From contig JANXBH010000005.1 in NCBI GenBank assembly GCA_025060695.1, positions 1 through 64,000 of the forward strand: 64,000 nt of DNA. Direction: 5' to 3'. Every line of letters begins with the position of its first letter. Position 1 is the stretch's first letter. The stretch is from Caldifarciminota bacterium. Its GTDB lineage: Bacteria > Hydrothermota > Hydrothermia > LBFQ01 > DSFT01. Made by a program: the position numbers and the translations under genes. Shown piece after piece: positions 23,675 to 31,777 of the stretch. The notes under the pieces were generated by a model. It saw nothing but the letters and a program-made list of their open reading frames with translations, had not been told where the DNA came from and did no database searches.

Positions 23675-26521
23675 ATGTTTTTAGTTCTTACACTAAATTT
23701 AGAACTTCATAAGAAAATCCTTGAAAGAAAGGCTTATGTAGAAAGCCAAATACAAAAACTAAATAAAAGAAGAAATCAATTGGATTTTTATAGACAAAAA
23801 TTTAATACATTGCAGTTAGATACTATTACAGTTTGTATATTAGCCATAAGGGTGGAATTTCAAAAAGAGGAGCCAGATGACCCTTTAACTACTGGAAATG
23901 GAACTTTTGATACTACAAGCTATGGAGCAAAAGGAACTTTTGAATATAAACCTCCATACGATAGTTTATATTTTCTATCAATTTTAGAGTTTTCAAAAAA
24001 TTACTTTCTTTCTGCTACATATAATAGAATAAAGTTTAAGTATTCAGTCTCTCCAATAGTAAAAGTTCCACATAAAATTAGATATTATGGAGATTTGAAC
24101 TTCTTTGCACAGGGTATTACTTCATTTTTTAGAGATGCTATTAGAAGTGCGGACCAAAAAGGTGTATTTTCGCAGCCAAGTGCATATTGCAATCCACAAG
24201 CTGGAGAGTTAATTTTTAGAAGAATTGCTATATTCTATGCAGGTTCCGCATATCAAACTGATATAAATGGCGATAGTCCATATGATATTCCTGCCTTAAC
24301 ACTATTTGCGGGAGCATTAGAGTATTATCTTAATGAGCCATATATAGTTGTAAATAATGGGAATGATACAATATACGATGGGACATTGCTTCCTCAAACA
24401 CTGAGACAAGACGGTATAAACGTAGGGCTTGAGGGAACAGTAATTCATGAACTAAATCATTTAATATTTTTTGTAGATGACCTATATGACTATAGTGGAC
24501 TTGGTACGGGGGCAGGATATTTTGATATAATGGGAACAGGTGGATATGGAGGTGATATAGATAATATTCCTGAGGGATATTTACCAACACTTCCCGGTGC
24601 ATATACTAAGTTATATATGGACAGTATTTTTAATCTTATATGTCCAAGCTGTCAAAGAATTATAATGCCAAATGAAATTATGAATATACTACCAAGTGAA
24701 GTAGAGCAGGTTTTAAATACCTTACCTTCAAGTTTTTATCCTCAATTCTATAAAATTCCGTTTGACAATAAGGAGTATCTTTTGCTTGAATTTAGGAAAA
24801 GAGAAAAGTTAATGGACAATAAAGTTGAATTTATATGGAATAGTGATAGTTCATTAAGATTTGGTATAAAAGATAACGAGTGGGATTATGCATTACCTGG
24901 AGAGGGTATTTTAATTTGGCATGTAGATAGAAATATTATAGATTCATTTCGTATTGACTTTCAAAGCAATAGACCTATGGGTGTTAGTATTATTGAAGCA
25001 GACGGTATACCTGATTTTCAGTATTTTATAAAATATCCAGAAGGATGGAAAGGTTCAAAATACGACTTATTTTATAGTCCGCATAAAAATATTATTACTT
25101 CATATACTTATCCATCCCTTAAAAGTAATGAAGATAAAATTACTGGATTTGAAATTTACGATATTTCAAGTGTTTCATCTTCAATGAATTTTAAAATAAA
25201 AAATAGTATACTTTGGAAAGTTTATTTTGGAAATGAAAATTATAAGTTTCAAAGACAACTCTTCATTAGAGAGGGAAATATTGTTGCGCTTCTGTTTGAT
25301 GGACATTTAGATACATTAGATAAGACATCTAATACGATAAGTATATACTCTGAACTCTATCTATTTAAGAAAAATGGAGAAAGCTATTATAATCAGCCCT
25401 TAGTTAAAACATTTTCTCAAGTTAGAGACTTTACATTCTATCCATTTTTATTTAAATATCCTCCTCTCATTGCTGACTTTAATAATAATGGGACTTATGA
25501 AGTATACATGGGAAATACTGACGGAAAAATATATAGTTTTATTATTTCAAACACATTTTCAAATAATTATATACAAAACTTTAATTTTCCTATAAGAAGT
25601 TGTTTAAGAAAATTCAAAAACTATATACTATTTGGCACTGATGAGGGGAAAGTTTTTCTATTTGAACCAATTACAAGAACAGTCTATAAGTCAAATTATC
25701 TTGGCTTTCCTATATCTACTTGTTTTCAGATAAAGAACGATACTATTTATTTACAAGGTATTGATGGAGTTTTTTACATGCTTAATGATACTCTTGGAAT
25801 TATAGGCAAAAAGGAACTTGAAATATTACCAAAACCTATAGAAGTTATTCCTATTGTTCTGAAAGATAGGATATATACTCTTACGAATAATTACCTTTGG
25901 ATACTTGATAAGAGCTTAAATATTTTAAATCAAGTTAAGCTAAAGTCAAGACCTATAAACTTAAGTTATTATAAAGATGGTATTTTAGTTATAACAAGGG
26001 ATGGCATATATAAATATAGCTTTGAGGGTGCTTTGATGGGCTATATAAATGAAAAAATGAGCTTTTCTTTGTCTTCTGATAATAACATTATCTTCAATTC
26101 GTTTTTATTTAACTATTCAAAGAGCTTTTCAGATTTATATCCTATTATTACCGACAGTATTTTTGCTTATTCGGACATAAAAAATAATATATACTTTTGG
26201 AGATTTAACTCAAATGAAATTTTTGTTGCATCTATTTACGATTATAAAGATATTTCTGATTTTAAAATACCAAAGAAAATTAAACCTATGGTCTATCCAA
26301 ATCCAGTAAGGAAAAATGAGAAATTTACGGTAAGATTTTATGCTGAAGAATTGAAAACTTATAAAATCAAGATTTTTGACTTTTCTGGAAGAATAGTATT
26401 TGAAAGGGACGTGGATGTGAAGATGAAAGGAATAAACGATATATTAGTTGATAATAATTTTAAGGCAGGGGCATATATAGTAGATATTAATGGAGAAAGA
26501 GCTAAGTTTTATCTAAAATAA
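23675..26521 (+). CDS. Secreted M6-like metalloprotease with T9SS sorting domain
   Basis: A 948-residue protein. Zinc protease motif HELNH at 258-262 followed by GYFDIMGTGG, as in immune-inhibitor-A-like M6 peptidases. The middle (about 520-860) holds beta-propeller-like repeats. The last 80 residues, beginning MVYPNPVRKNEKFTVRF, are a type IX secretion C-terminal sorting domain (PNP motif, IKIFDFSGRIV, GAYIVDI). It is probably exported and surface-anchored or released, degrading proteins or peptides. The N-terminus has only a short hydrophobic run (MFLVLTLNL), weak for a signal peptide. Confidence 0.85.
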   Translation: MFLVLTLNLELHKKILERKAYVESQIQKLNKRRNQLDFYRQKFNTLQLDTITVCILAIRVEFQKEEPDDPLTTGNGTFDTTSYGAKGTFEYKPPYDSLYFLSILEFSKNYFLSATYNRIKFKYSVSPIVKVPHKIRYYGDLNFFAQGITSFFRDAIRSADQKGVFSQPSAYCNPQAGELIFRRIAIFYAGSAYQTDINGDSPYDIPALTLFAGALEYYLNEPYIVVNNGNDTIYDGTLLPQTLRQDGINVGLEGTVIHELNHLIFFVDDLYDYSGLGTGAGYFDIMGTGGYGGDIDNIPEGYLPTLPGAYTKLYMDSIFNLICPSCQRIIMPNEIMNILPSEVEQVLNTLPSSFYPQFYKIPFDNKEYLLLEFRKREKLMDNKVEFIWNSDSSLRFGIKDNEWDYALPGEGILIWHVDRNIIDSFRIDFQSNRPMGVSIIEADGIPDFQYFIKYPEGWKGSKYDLFYSPHKNIITSYTYPSLKSNEDKITGFEIYDISSVSSSMNFKIKNSILWKVYFGNENYKFQRQLFIREGNIVALLFDGHLDTLDKTSNTISIYSELYLFKKNGESYYNQPLVKTFSQVRDFTFYPFLFKYPPLIADFNNNGTYEVYMGNTDGKIYSFIISNTFSNNYIQNFNFPIRSCLRKFKNYILFGTDEGKVFLFEPITRTVYKSNYLGFPISTCFQIKNDTIYLQGIDGVFYMLNDTLGIIGKKELEILPKPIEVIPIVLKDRIYTLTNNYLWILDKSLNILNQVKLKSRPINLSYYKDGILVITRDGIYKYSFEGALMGYINEKMSFSLSSDNNIIFNSFLFNYSKSFSDLYPIITDSIFAYSDIKNNIYFWRFNSNEIFVASIYDYKDISDFKIPKKIKPMVYPNPVRKNEKFTVRFYAEELKTYKIKIFDFSGRIVFERDVDVKMKGINDILVDNNFKAGAYIVDINGERAKFYLK

Positions 26522-26616
26522 CGAAAATTTTAATCAAAAGTTTTGCAAAAGAGAACAGAATATTGGCTACTGAAGCATGTATATTTTTAAGAAAATGTTT
26601 TAATTAAAAAGTCAAG

Positions 26617-26624
26617 TTTAAAAT
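26617..26624 (+). promoter_or_regulatory. TTTAAAAT -10 box of uppP
   Basis: TTTAAAAT ends 10 bases before TTG 26635. The 113-base gap before uppP shows nothing else recognisable. Confidence 0.5.
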
Positions 26625-26634
26625 TTCAAAGTTC

Positions 26635-27390
26635 TTGAATATATTTCAAGCATTCATTTTGGGAATGGTTGAGGGTATTACTGAGTTTTTACCAATATCC
26701 TCAACAGGACACTTAATTTTAACCTCTAAACTTCTTTCAATAAACCAAGATGAATTTACTAAATCTTTTGAAATAATTATACAGATGGGTGCAATCTTGT
26801 CAGTTGTTTTCATATATTTTAAAAAATTGATATCAGATTTAAGATTAATAAAAGTGCTTTTTATTGCATTTTTACCTTCTGCAATTTTAGGTTTTTTGTT
26901 TTCAGACTACATAAAAAATTATTTTTTTAACTATATAGTAGTTTCAATTATGTTAGTTTTTTGGGGAACAGTGTTTATATTAGTAGAAAAGCTAAATGAA
27001 AAGAGAAAAAGTTTTAGGTCATACTTAGATTATAGAACTGCTTTCTTAGTTGGTGTTTTTCAGTGCTTTTCTTTAATTCCGGGAACTTCTCGCTCAGGTG
27101 CTACAATTATTGGAGGTATGATATTAGGTTTAGATAGGAAAACAGCTACTGAATTTTCATTTTTATTGTCAGTTCCTACGATAGTTATTGCAAGTATATA
27201 CGAATTTACAAAGGAAAGTCAATTTTTATTAAATTCAAATTTTTCCGTTCTTATCGTTGGTTTTATTACATCATTCGTTTTTGCCTATCTTTCTGTAAAG
27301 TGGTTAATAAACTTCGTCTCACATCATACTTTTATTGCTTTTGGTATTTATAGAATTTTATTAGGATTGATATTTTTAGTGTTTGCATGA
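26635..27390 (+). CDS. uppP: Undecaprenyl-diphosphatase UppP (BacA)
   Basis: Recycles the lipid carrier undecaprenyl diphosphate for peptidoglycan and other wall polymers. Both catalytic motifs are intact: EGITEFLPISSTGH near 14-27 and PGTSRSGATI near 149-158. About eight membrane segments, 251 residues, normal length. Start is TTG at 26635. It overlaps folC by 4 bases. Confidence 0.94.
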   Translation: MNIFQAFILGMVEGITEFLPISSTGHLILTSKLLSINQDEFTKSFEIIIQMGAILSVVFIYFKKLISDLRLIKVLFIAFLPSAILGFLFSDYIKNYFFNYIVVSIMLVFWGTVFILVEKLNEKRKSFRSYLDYRTAFLVGVFQCFSLIPGTSRSGATIIGGMILGLDRKTATEFSFLLSVPTIVIASIYEFTKESQFLLNSNFSVLIVGFITSFVFAYLSVKWLINFVSHHTFIAFGIYRILLGLIFLVFA

Positions 27391-28607
27391 AAGAAGTATT
27401 AGATATTTTAAATTCGTTTATAAACTATGAAAAAATTGGGACTATTCCAAGGGATTTGGAGAATTTTAAGAATTTCTTAAAAAAATTTGACAATCCACAA
27501 CATAAGCTTAAGAATGTTGTTCACGTTGTAGGGACAAAGGGTAAAGGTTCAGTTAGTTTCTATTTATCAAGATTTCTTATAAATGCGGGTTTTAAGGTTG
27601 GAACTTATATTTCTCCACATCTTGTAAATATTAGAGAAAGAATAATGTTAGATTTAAATCCAATTAGTGAGAACGATTTTGTAAGAATATTTCATAATGT
27701 ATACAAAAACATGGAGATTAAATCTAAGAATTTTAGGACATTCTTTGAAACTCTTACTGCTATGGCTTTTTTGTATTTTCTTGAAAACAACTGCGATTAT
27801 TGTATTATAGAGGCAGGTCTTGGAGGAAGACTGGATGCTACTAATGTGTTTGATAAAAGTAATGTTATAATTACAAAAATCCACTACGACCATATGAATG
27901 TCTTAGGAGATACATTAGATAAAATAGCTTTTGAGAAGGCAAGTGTAATAAAGAAAAATTCATTAGTTTTTACTTCTTATCAGGAAAAAGAGGTTATGAA
28001 GGTTATAAATGATTTTGTTATGAAAAATAGTGCAGAGTTGTTTTTCGTTGAATTTGAAACTATAAATAGTTCACTATATGGTGTTGAGTTTAGAGTAAAA
28101 GATAGAGTTTTTAAAACTCCTTTAGTTGGAAGCTTTCATGCTTATAATGCAAGTCTTTCTATTATTGCATTTGAAAAATTAACAAATATGAAATTTAAAA
28201 ATGAGTTGTTTAAAGACATAAGAATACCGGGAAGATTTGAGGTTTTTAAAATAGGACAAAAAACAATAGTTTTAGATGTTGCACATAACTACATTTCTAT
28301 CTTAGAAACTATAAGTAATACTATTGACTTGTTTCATAAAGAGCCTATCATTATATTTTCACTCTCAAAGGATAAAGATTTAGAAAATATTTCAAGAATC
28401 ATAAAACCATATCTTGTATTGCTTCCTCATATTGAAAATCCGAGACTGCTAAAGCCTCATGAAATTTCAGAATATTTAGAAAAATATCTCATTTTTAATA
28501 CTTTGAAAGATGCAATAGATTTCGCTATGCATAGTGATTTTGATATTGTCTTAATTACAGGTTCTAACTTTTTAGTTTCTGAATTTTTAGGACTTTATGC
28601 TTTATAA
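27387..28607 (+). CDS. folC: Folylpolyglutamate / dihydrofolate synthase
   Basis: Mur-ligase-family enzyme adding glutamate to folates, 406 residues. Visible: ATP-binding VVGTKGKGSVS near 47-57, the SPHL segment (TYISPHLVNIRERI), EAGLGGRLDATN near 142-153, and a C-terminal ligase domain with VLDVAHN. The start overlaps uppP as ATGA. It precedes tRNA-Trp by 17 bases; a TATAAT at 28603-28608 spans its stop codon and may be the -10 box for the tRNA. Confidence 0.9.
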   Translation: MKEVLDILNSFINYEKIGTIPRDLENFKNFLKKFDNPQHKLKNVVHVVGTKGKGSVSFYLSRFLINAGFKVGTYISPHLVNIRERIMLDLNPISENDFVRIFHNVYKNMEIKSKNFRTFFETLTAMAFLYFLENNCDYCIIEAGLGGRLDATNVFDKSNVIITKIHYDHMNVLGDTLDKIAFEKASVIKKNSLVFTSYQEKEVMKVINDFVMKNSAELFFVEFETINSSLYGVEFRVKDRVFKTPLVGSFHAYNASLSIIAFEKLTNMKFKNELFKDIRIPGRFEVFKIGQKTIVLDVAHNYISILETISNTIDLFHKEPIIIFSLSKDKDLENISRIIKPYLVLLPHIENPRLLKPHEISEYLEKYLIFNTLKDAIDFAMHSDFDIVLITGSNFLVSEFLGLYAL

Positions 28608-28608
28608 T
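28603..28608 (+). promoter_or_regulatory. Possible TATAAT -10 box for tRNA-Trp operon
   Basis: TATAAT overlaps the folC stop codon and lies 16 bases before the mature 5' end of tRNA-Trp. It is the best candidate for the large tRNA-Trp-rpmG-secE-nusG-ribosomal-rpoBC unit, but the spacing differs from the 7-9 bases seen at other tRNAs, so RNase P trimming would be needed. Confidence 0.35.
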
Positions 28609-28624
28609 TTTCGCACTTTTTAAT

Positions 28625-28698
<74 letters not shown>

Positions 28699-28701
28699 TT
28701 T

Positions 28702-28851
28702 ATGCGTATTATAGTTGCTCTTGAGTGTAAAGCGTGTGGTAGAAGAAACTATACAACTACTAAAAATAGGGATAAAAAGGAAAAGCTAAGTTTGTCAAAA
28801 TATTGCAAGTGGTGTAAGAAACACACTGAACATGTAGAAAAGAAAATTTAG
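28702..28851 (+). CDS. rpmG: Ribosomal protein L33
   Basis: A 49-residue gene too short for routine ORF lists. The protein carries the L33 pattern: [21 protein letters not shown], then [18 protein letters not shown]; the two CxxC pairs (Cys9, Cys12, Cys32, Cys35) mark the zinc-binding form. The ATG starts 3 bases after the tRNA-Trp discriminator and has no ribosome binding site, so tRNA 3' processing would leave a nearly leaderless mRNA. Confidence 0.95.
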   Translation: MRIIVALECKACGRRNYTTTKNRDKKEKLSLSKYCKWCKKHTEHVEKKI

Positions 28852-28865
28852 TTTGGAGGTATAGA

Positions 28866-29081
28866 ATGAATAAAGCCCTTGAGTATATTAAAAGTTTTCC
28901 AAAATTCATAAGTGAGTCTATAGAGGAAACGAAGAAATTGACATTTCCTACAAGAGAGTCAATATTAGCAGGGACTCTTGTAGTTTTTTTAGTTTCTATA
29001 ATACTTATAGTTTATATTTTTGCGATTGATTTTATAGTTTCAAATATAGTTGCATATATTATAAGGTTGTTTGGAGGTTAG
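28866..29081 (+). CDS. secE: Preprotein translocase subunit SecE
   Basis: A 71-residue single-span SecE: amphipathic segment KFISESIEETKKLTFPTRES followed by one membrane helix (about 36-60). It clamps SecY in the inner membrane channel. A TTGGAGGT site precedes the ATG. Position between rpmG and nusG is the standard one. Confidence 0.92.
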   Translation: MNKALEYIKSFPKFISESIEETKKLTFPTRESILAGTLVVFLVSIILIVYIFAIDFIVSNIVAYIIRLFGG

Positions 29082-29084
29082 TTT

Positions 29085-29660
29085 ATGCAGACTAAGGAGA
29101 AAGTTTGGATAGTTTTTCATACACGTACAGGTAGGGAGAAAAAAGTTAAGAAAATCATAGAAAATCTAATAAAAAATATGAACTTAGAAGATAAAATTAG
29201 TAAAGTTTTAGTCCCAGTAGAGACTGTTGAAAAAACTAAACAGCTAAAAGGAGGTATTATAAAGAGAGTAAGAATTGAAAAACCTATACCTCAGTATAAA
29301 GGTTATATTTTTGTGGAAATGGAAGAAGACCCGAACTTGGTTGATTTAATAGTGAAAGCGACAAGTATGAAAGCATTACTTTCAAAGGATGAAGAAGGAA
29401 ATTGGGAATTTACAACTTTAACTCAAGAACAAATAAAACATATAGAAGAGATTGTTGCGAGAGAAAACGAAAGAAAGAAGTTGCAATCACCATTCGTTAA
29501 GGGTGAAAAAGTAAAAATAGTAGCAGGACCATTTAAAGATAGAGAAGGTGAAGTAATTGACGTTATGCCTGAGAAATCAAAGATGAAGGTAAGAATAGAT
29601 ATATTTGGAAGACCAACAGAAGTAGAAATAGATTTTATACAGGCGGAAAGAATATCATAA
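29085..29660 (+). CDS. nusG: Transcription termination/antitermination protein NusG
   Basis: A 191-residue NusG: N-terminal NGN domain (WIVFHTRTGREKKVKK, PQYKGYIFVEM) and C-terminal KOW domain (PFVKGEKVKIVAGPFKDREGEVIDV, about 138-190). Couples RNA polymerase with ribosome or Rho. GGAGG site upstream of ATG 29085. Confidence 0.96.
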   Translation: MQTKEKVWIVFHTRTGREKKVKKIIENLIKNMNLEDKISKVLVPVETVEKTKQLKGGIIKRVRIEKPIPQYKGYIFVEMEEDPNLVDLIVKATSMKALLSKDEEGNWEFTTLTQEQIKHIEEIVARENERKKLQSPFVKGEKVKIVAGPFKDREGEVIDVMPEKSKMKVRIDIFGRPTEVEIDFIQAERIS

Positions 29661-29672
29661 GGAGGTTCAATT

Positions 29673-30107
29673 ATGCCTGCTAAAAAAGAAATTACTGCGA
29701 AAGTGAAGCTTCAACTACCTGCAGGACAAGCAACACCTGCACCACCTGTTGGACCGGCACTTGGACAACATGGTGTTAATATTATGGATTTTGTAAAGAA
29801 ATTTAACGATGCAACAAGAGATAAAATAGGAATGATACTTCCAGTTGAAATTACTATATACAAAGATAGAACTTATGATTTTATAGTAAAGACACCTCCT
29901 GCTTCATTTTTGATTAAGAAGGCTGCAGGTATTGAAACAGGTGCTCACAGACCGGGACATGAAGTAGTCGGTAAGATTACAAGAAAACAACTAAGGGAGA
30001 TTGCCCAGATGAAGCTTCCTGACTTAAATACTACTGATTTGGAGGCAGCTATGAGAATAATTGAAGGGACTGCAAGGAATATGGGCATAAAAGTGGTGGA
30101 GGACTAA
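29673..30107 (+). CDS. rplK: Ribosomal protein L11
   Basis: A 144-residue L11 with the diagnostic [27 protein letters not shown] start, the [14 protein letters not shown] segment and GTARNMGI near the end. Binds 23S rRNA at the GTPase centre. A strong AAGGAGG site precedes the ATG. Confidence 0.97.
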   Translation: MPAKKEITAKVKLQLPAGQATPAPPVGPALGQHGVNIMDFVKKFNDATRDKIGMILPVEITIYKDRTYDFIVKTPPASFLIKKAAGIETGAHRPGHEVVGKITRKQLREIAQMKLPDLNTTDLEAAMRIIEGTARNMGIKVVED

Positions 30108-30108
30108 T

Positions 30109-30828
30109 ATGGCAAAGCGTGGAAAAAGGTATTTGAACCTTTTGAAAAAATACGATATTTTAAAGGAATATACATTAAAAGAGGCAGTTGAAATTGTTAA
30201 ATCACTAAATAGTGCAAAATTTGAAGAAACTGTAGAACTTTCCATAAAGACTAACTTGGATCCTACTAAAGCTGACCAGATTATTAGGGGTGCAGTAGTT
30301 CTTCCCTATGGGAGAGGTAAAAAGGTTAGAGTTCTTGCTATTGTAAGGGATATTGAGAAGGAAAAAGAAGCAAAAGAAGCGGGTGCTGATTATGTAGGTT
30401 TTTCTGAATATTTAGAGAAAATAAAAGAAGGGTGGCTTGAATTTGATGCAGTTGTTGCTACTCCAGATGTAATGCCTGAACTTGGAAAACTTGGTAAGAT
30501 ATTGGGTCCAAGAGGTCTCATGCCATCACCAAAAACAGGCACAGTAACAAATGAAATAAGACAAGTTGTATCAGAACTCAAAAAAGGAAGAATAGAATAT
30601 AAACTTGACAAGAGTGCCAATTTACATTTGCCTGTTGGAAAAGCATCATTCCCATCTGAACATTTATATGAAAATATATTAGCGGTTTTTGAAGAAATCA
30701 TAAAAAACAAACCACCAGGTGCTAAAGGTTCATTTATAAAATCTGCACACATATCTTTAACTATGAGTCCTTCAATAAAAATTTCACTAAACGATATATT
30801 CAAAACTATAAAGGAGAGGACAAAATGA
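30109..30828 (+). CDS. rplA: Ribosomal protein L1
   Basis: A 239-residue L1: AVEIVKSLNSAKFEETVELSIKTNLDPTKADQ, GRGKKVRVLAI, the GPRGLMPSPKTGTV signature near 139-152, and KGSFIKSAHIS. Besides forming the L1 stalk, L1 often represses its own operon; no obvious L1-like target hairpin was identified in the leader. The gene starts 1 base after rplK and overlaps rplJ by 4. Confidence 0.97.
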   Translation: MAKRGKRYLNLLKKYDILKEYTLKEAVEIVKSLNSAKFEETVELSIKTNLDPTKADQIIRGAVVLPYGRGKKVRVLAIVRDIEKEKEAKEAGADYVGFSEYLEKIKEGWLEFDAVVATPDVMPELGKLGKILGPRGLMPSPKTGTVTNEIRQVVSELKKGRIEYKLDKSANLHLPVGKASFPSEHLYENILAVFEEIIKNKPPGAKGSFIKSAHISLTMSPSIKISLNDIFKTIKERTK

Positions 30829-31349
30829 TAAGTGTTTCAAAAGTAAGGAAGAAAGAAATTATAGATATAACTAAAGAACTTATCTTAAAATCAAAGGGCT
30901 TTTATGTAATAGACTACAAGGGTTGGAATGTAGCTCAAGTAAATGAATTAAGGAAGAAATTAAAAGAAAAGTCCGCTTACATGAAAGTTATTAAAAATAC
31001 TTTATTTCAGATAGCTTTGAACGAATTAAATATAAGATTATCAAATAAACTTGAAGGTACGAACGCATTTATATTTGTTCTTAAAGATGAAGTGGAGCCA
31101 ATAAAATTAATATCCAATTTTATAAATGAAACAAACAAAGGTGCTTTAAAATTAGCCTATTTAAATGGATTAGAATATAATAAAGAGCAAGTAGAGTTAA
31201 TTTCTAAACTTCCTTCAATTGACGAGTTAAGGGCAAAGGTTATTGGTTCAATAAGTTCTCCTATTTACAGTCTTGTATATAGTCTAAAAGGACTAATAAA
31301 TAAATTGGTTGTTCTTTTAAGTCAAATAAAGGAAAAAAGGGAGGAGTAA
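30825..31349 (+). CDS. rplJ: Ribosomal protein L10
   Basis: A 174-residue L10: [73 protein letters not shown], and a C-terminal helix that would carry L7/L12 dimers. It overlaps the rplA stop by 4 bases, so an L10 leader of the usual kind is absent. Confidence 0.95.
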   Translation: MISVSKVRKKEIIDITKELILKSKGFYVIDYKGWNVAQVNELRKKLKEKSAYMKVIKNTLFQIALNELNIRLSNKLEGTNAFIFVLKDEVEPIKLISNFINETNKGALKLAYLNGLEYNKEQVELISKLPSIDELRAKVIGSISSPIYSLVYSLKGLINKLVVLLSQIKEKREE

Positions 31350-31353
31350 GTGT

Positions 31354-31740
31354 ATGGCAAAACTAACAGTTGAACAGATTGTGGAGGCAATTGAAAGCCT
31401 CACTGTAATTGAGCTTTCTGAGCTTGTAAAAGCTCTTGAGCAAAAGTTTGGTGTTTCCGCTGTTGTTCCTGTTTCCGCCTCCGCAGTTTCAGCACCTACA
31501 AGTCAAGCAGCACCTGTGGAAGAAGAAAAATCTGTATTTGATGTATTATTGGTTGATGCAGGTGATAAAAAAATTCAAGTTCTAAAAGTAGTAAGAGAAC
31601 TAACAGGACTTGGCTTGGCGGAGGCAAAAGCCCTTCTTGAAAATCTTCCAAAACCAATAAAAGAAGGAGTTTCAAAACAGGAAGCAAATGAAATAAAGAA
31701 AAAATTAGAAGAAGTAGGTGCTAAGGTAGAATTAAAGTAA
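31354..31740 (+). CDS. rplL: Ribosomal protein L7/L12
   Basis: A 128-residue L7/L12: N-terminal dimer domain ([30 protein letters not shown]), an Ala/Val/Pro-rich hinge (40-55) and the C-terminal factor-binding domain ([25 protein letters not shown]). GGGAGG site upstream. A G+C-rich hairpin starts at its stop codon. Confidence 0.97.
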   Translation: MAKLTVEQIVEAIESLTVIELSELVKALEQKFGVSAVVPVSASAVSAPTSQAAPVEEEKSVFDVLLVDAGDKKIQVLKVVRELTGLGLAEAKALLENLPKPIKEGVSKQEANEIKKKLEEVGAKVELK

Positions 31741-31774
31741 GCCCCTTTGGGGCTTAAATAAACTCAATGGGGGC
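31740..31774 (+). promoter_or_regulatory. Hairpin and possible alternative pairing between rplL and rpoB
   Basis: AGCCCC-TTT-GGGGCT forms a 6-bp hairpin at 31740-31754, without a following T run. A second GGGGGC at 31769-31774, just before the rpoB ATG at 31778, could pair with the same GCCCC at 31741-31745 and would cover the likely rpoB ribosome binding site. This has the layout of an attenuator or translational switch that sets rpoBC below ribosomal-protein expression. Function is inferred only from pairing. Confidence 0.45.
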
Positions 31775-31777
31775 TTT

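Noticed and set aside
30390-30803. Long antisense frame inside rplA (and similar frames at 24330-24602, 46025-46333, 48161-48445)
   Set aside because: Shadows of real genes on the opposite strand; low-complexity composition, no start signals, no family pattern.
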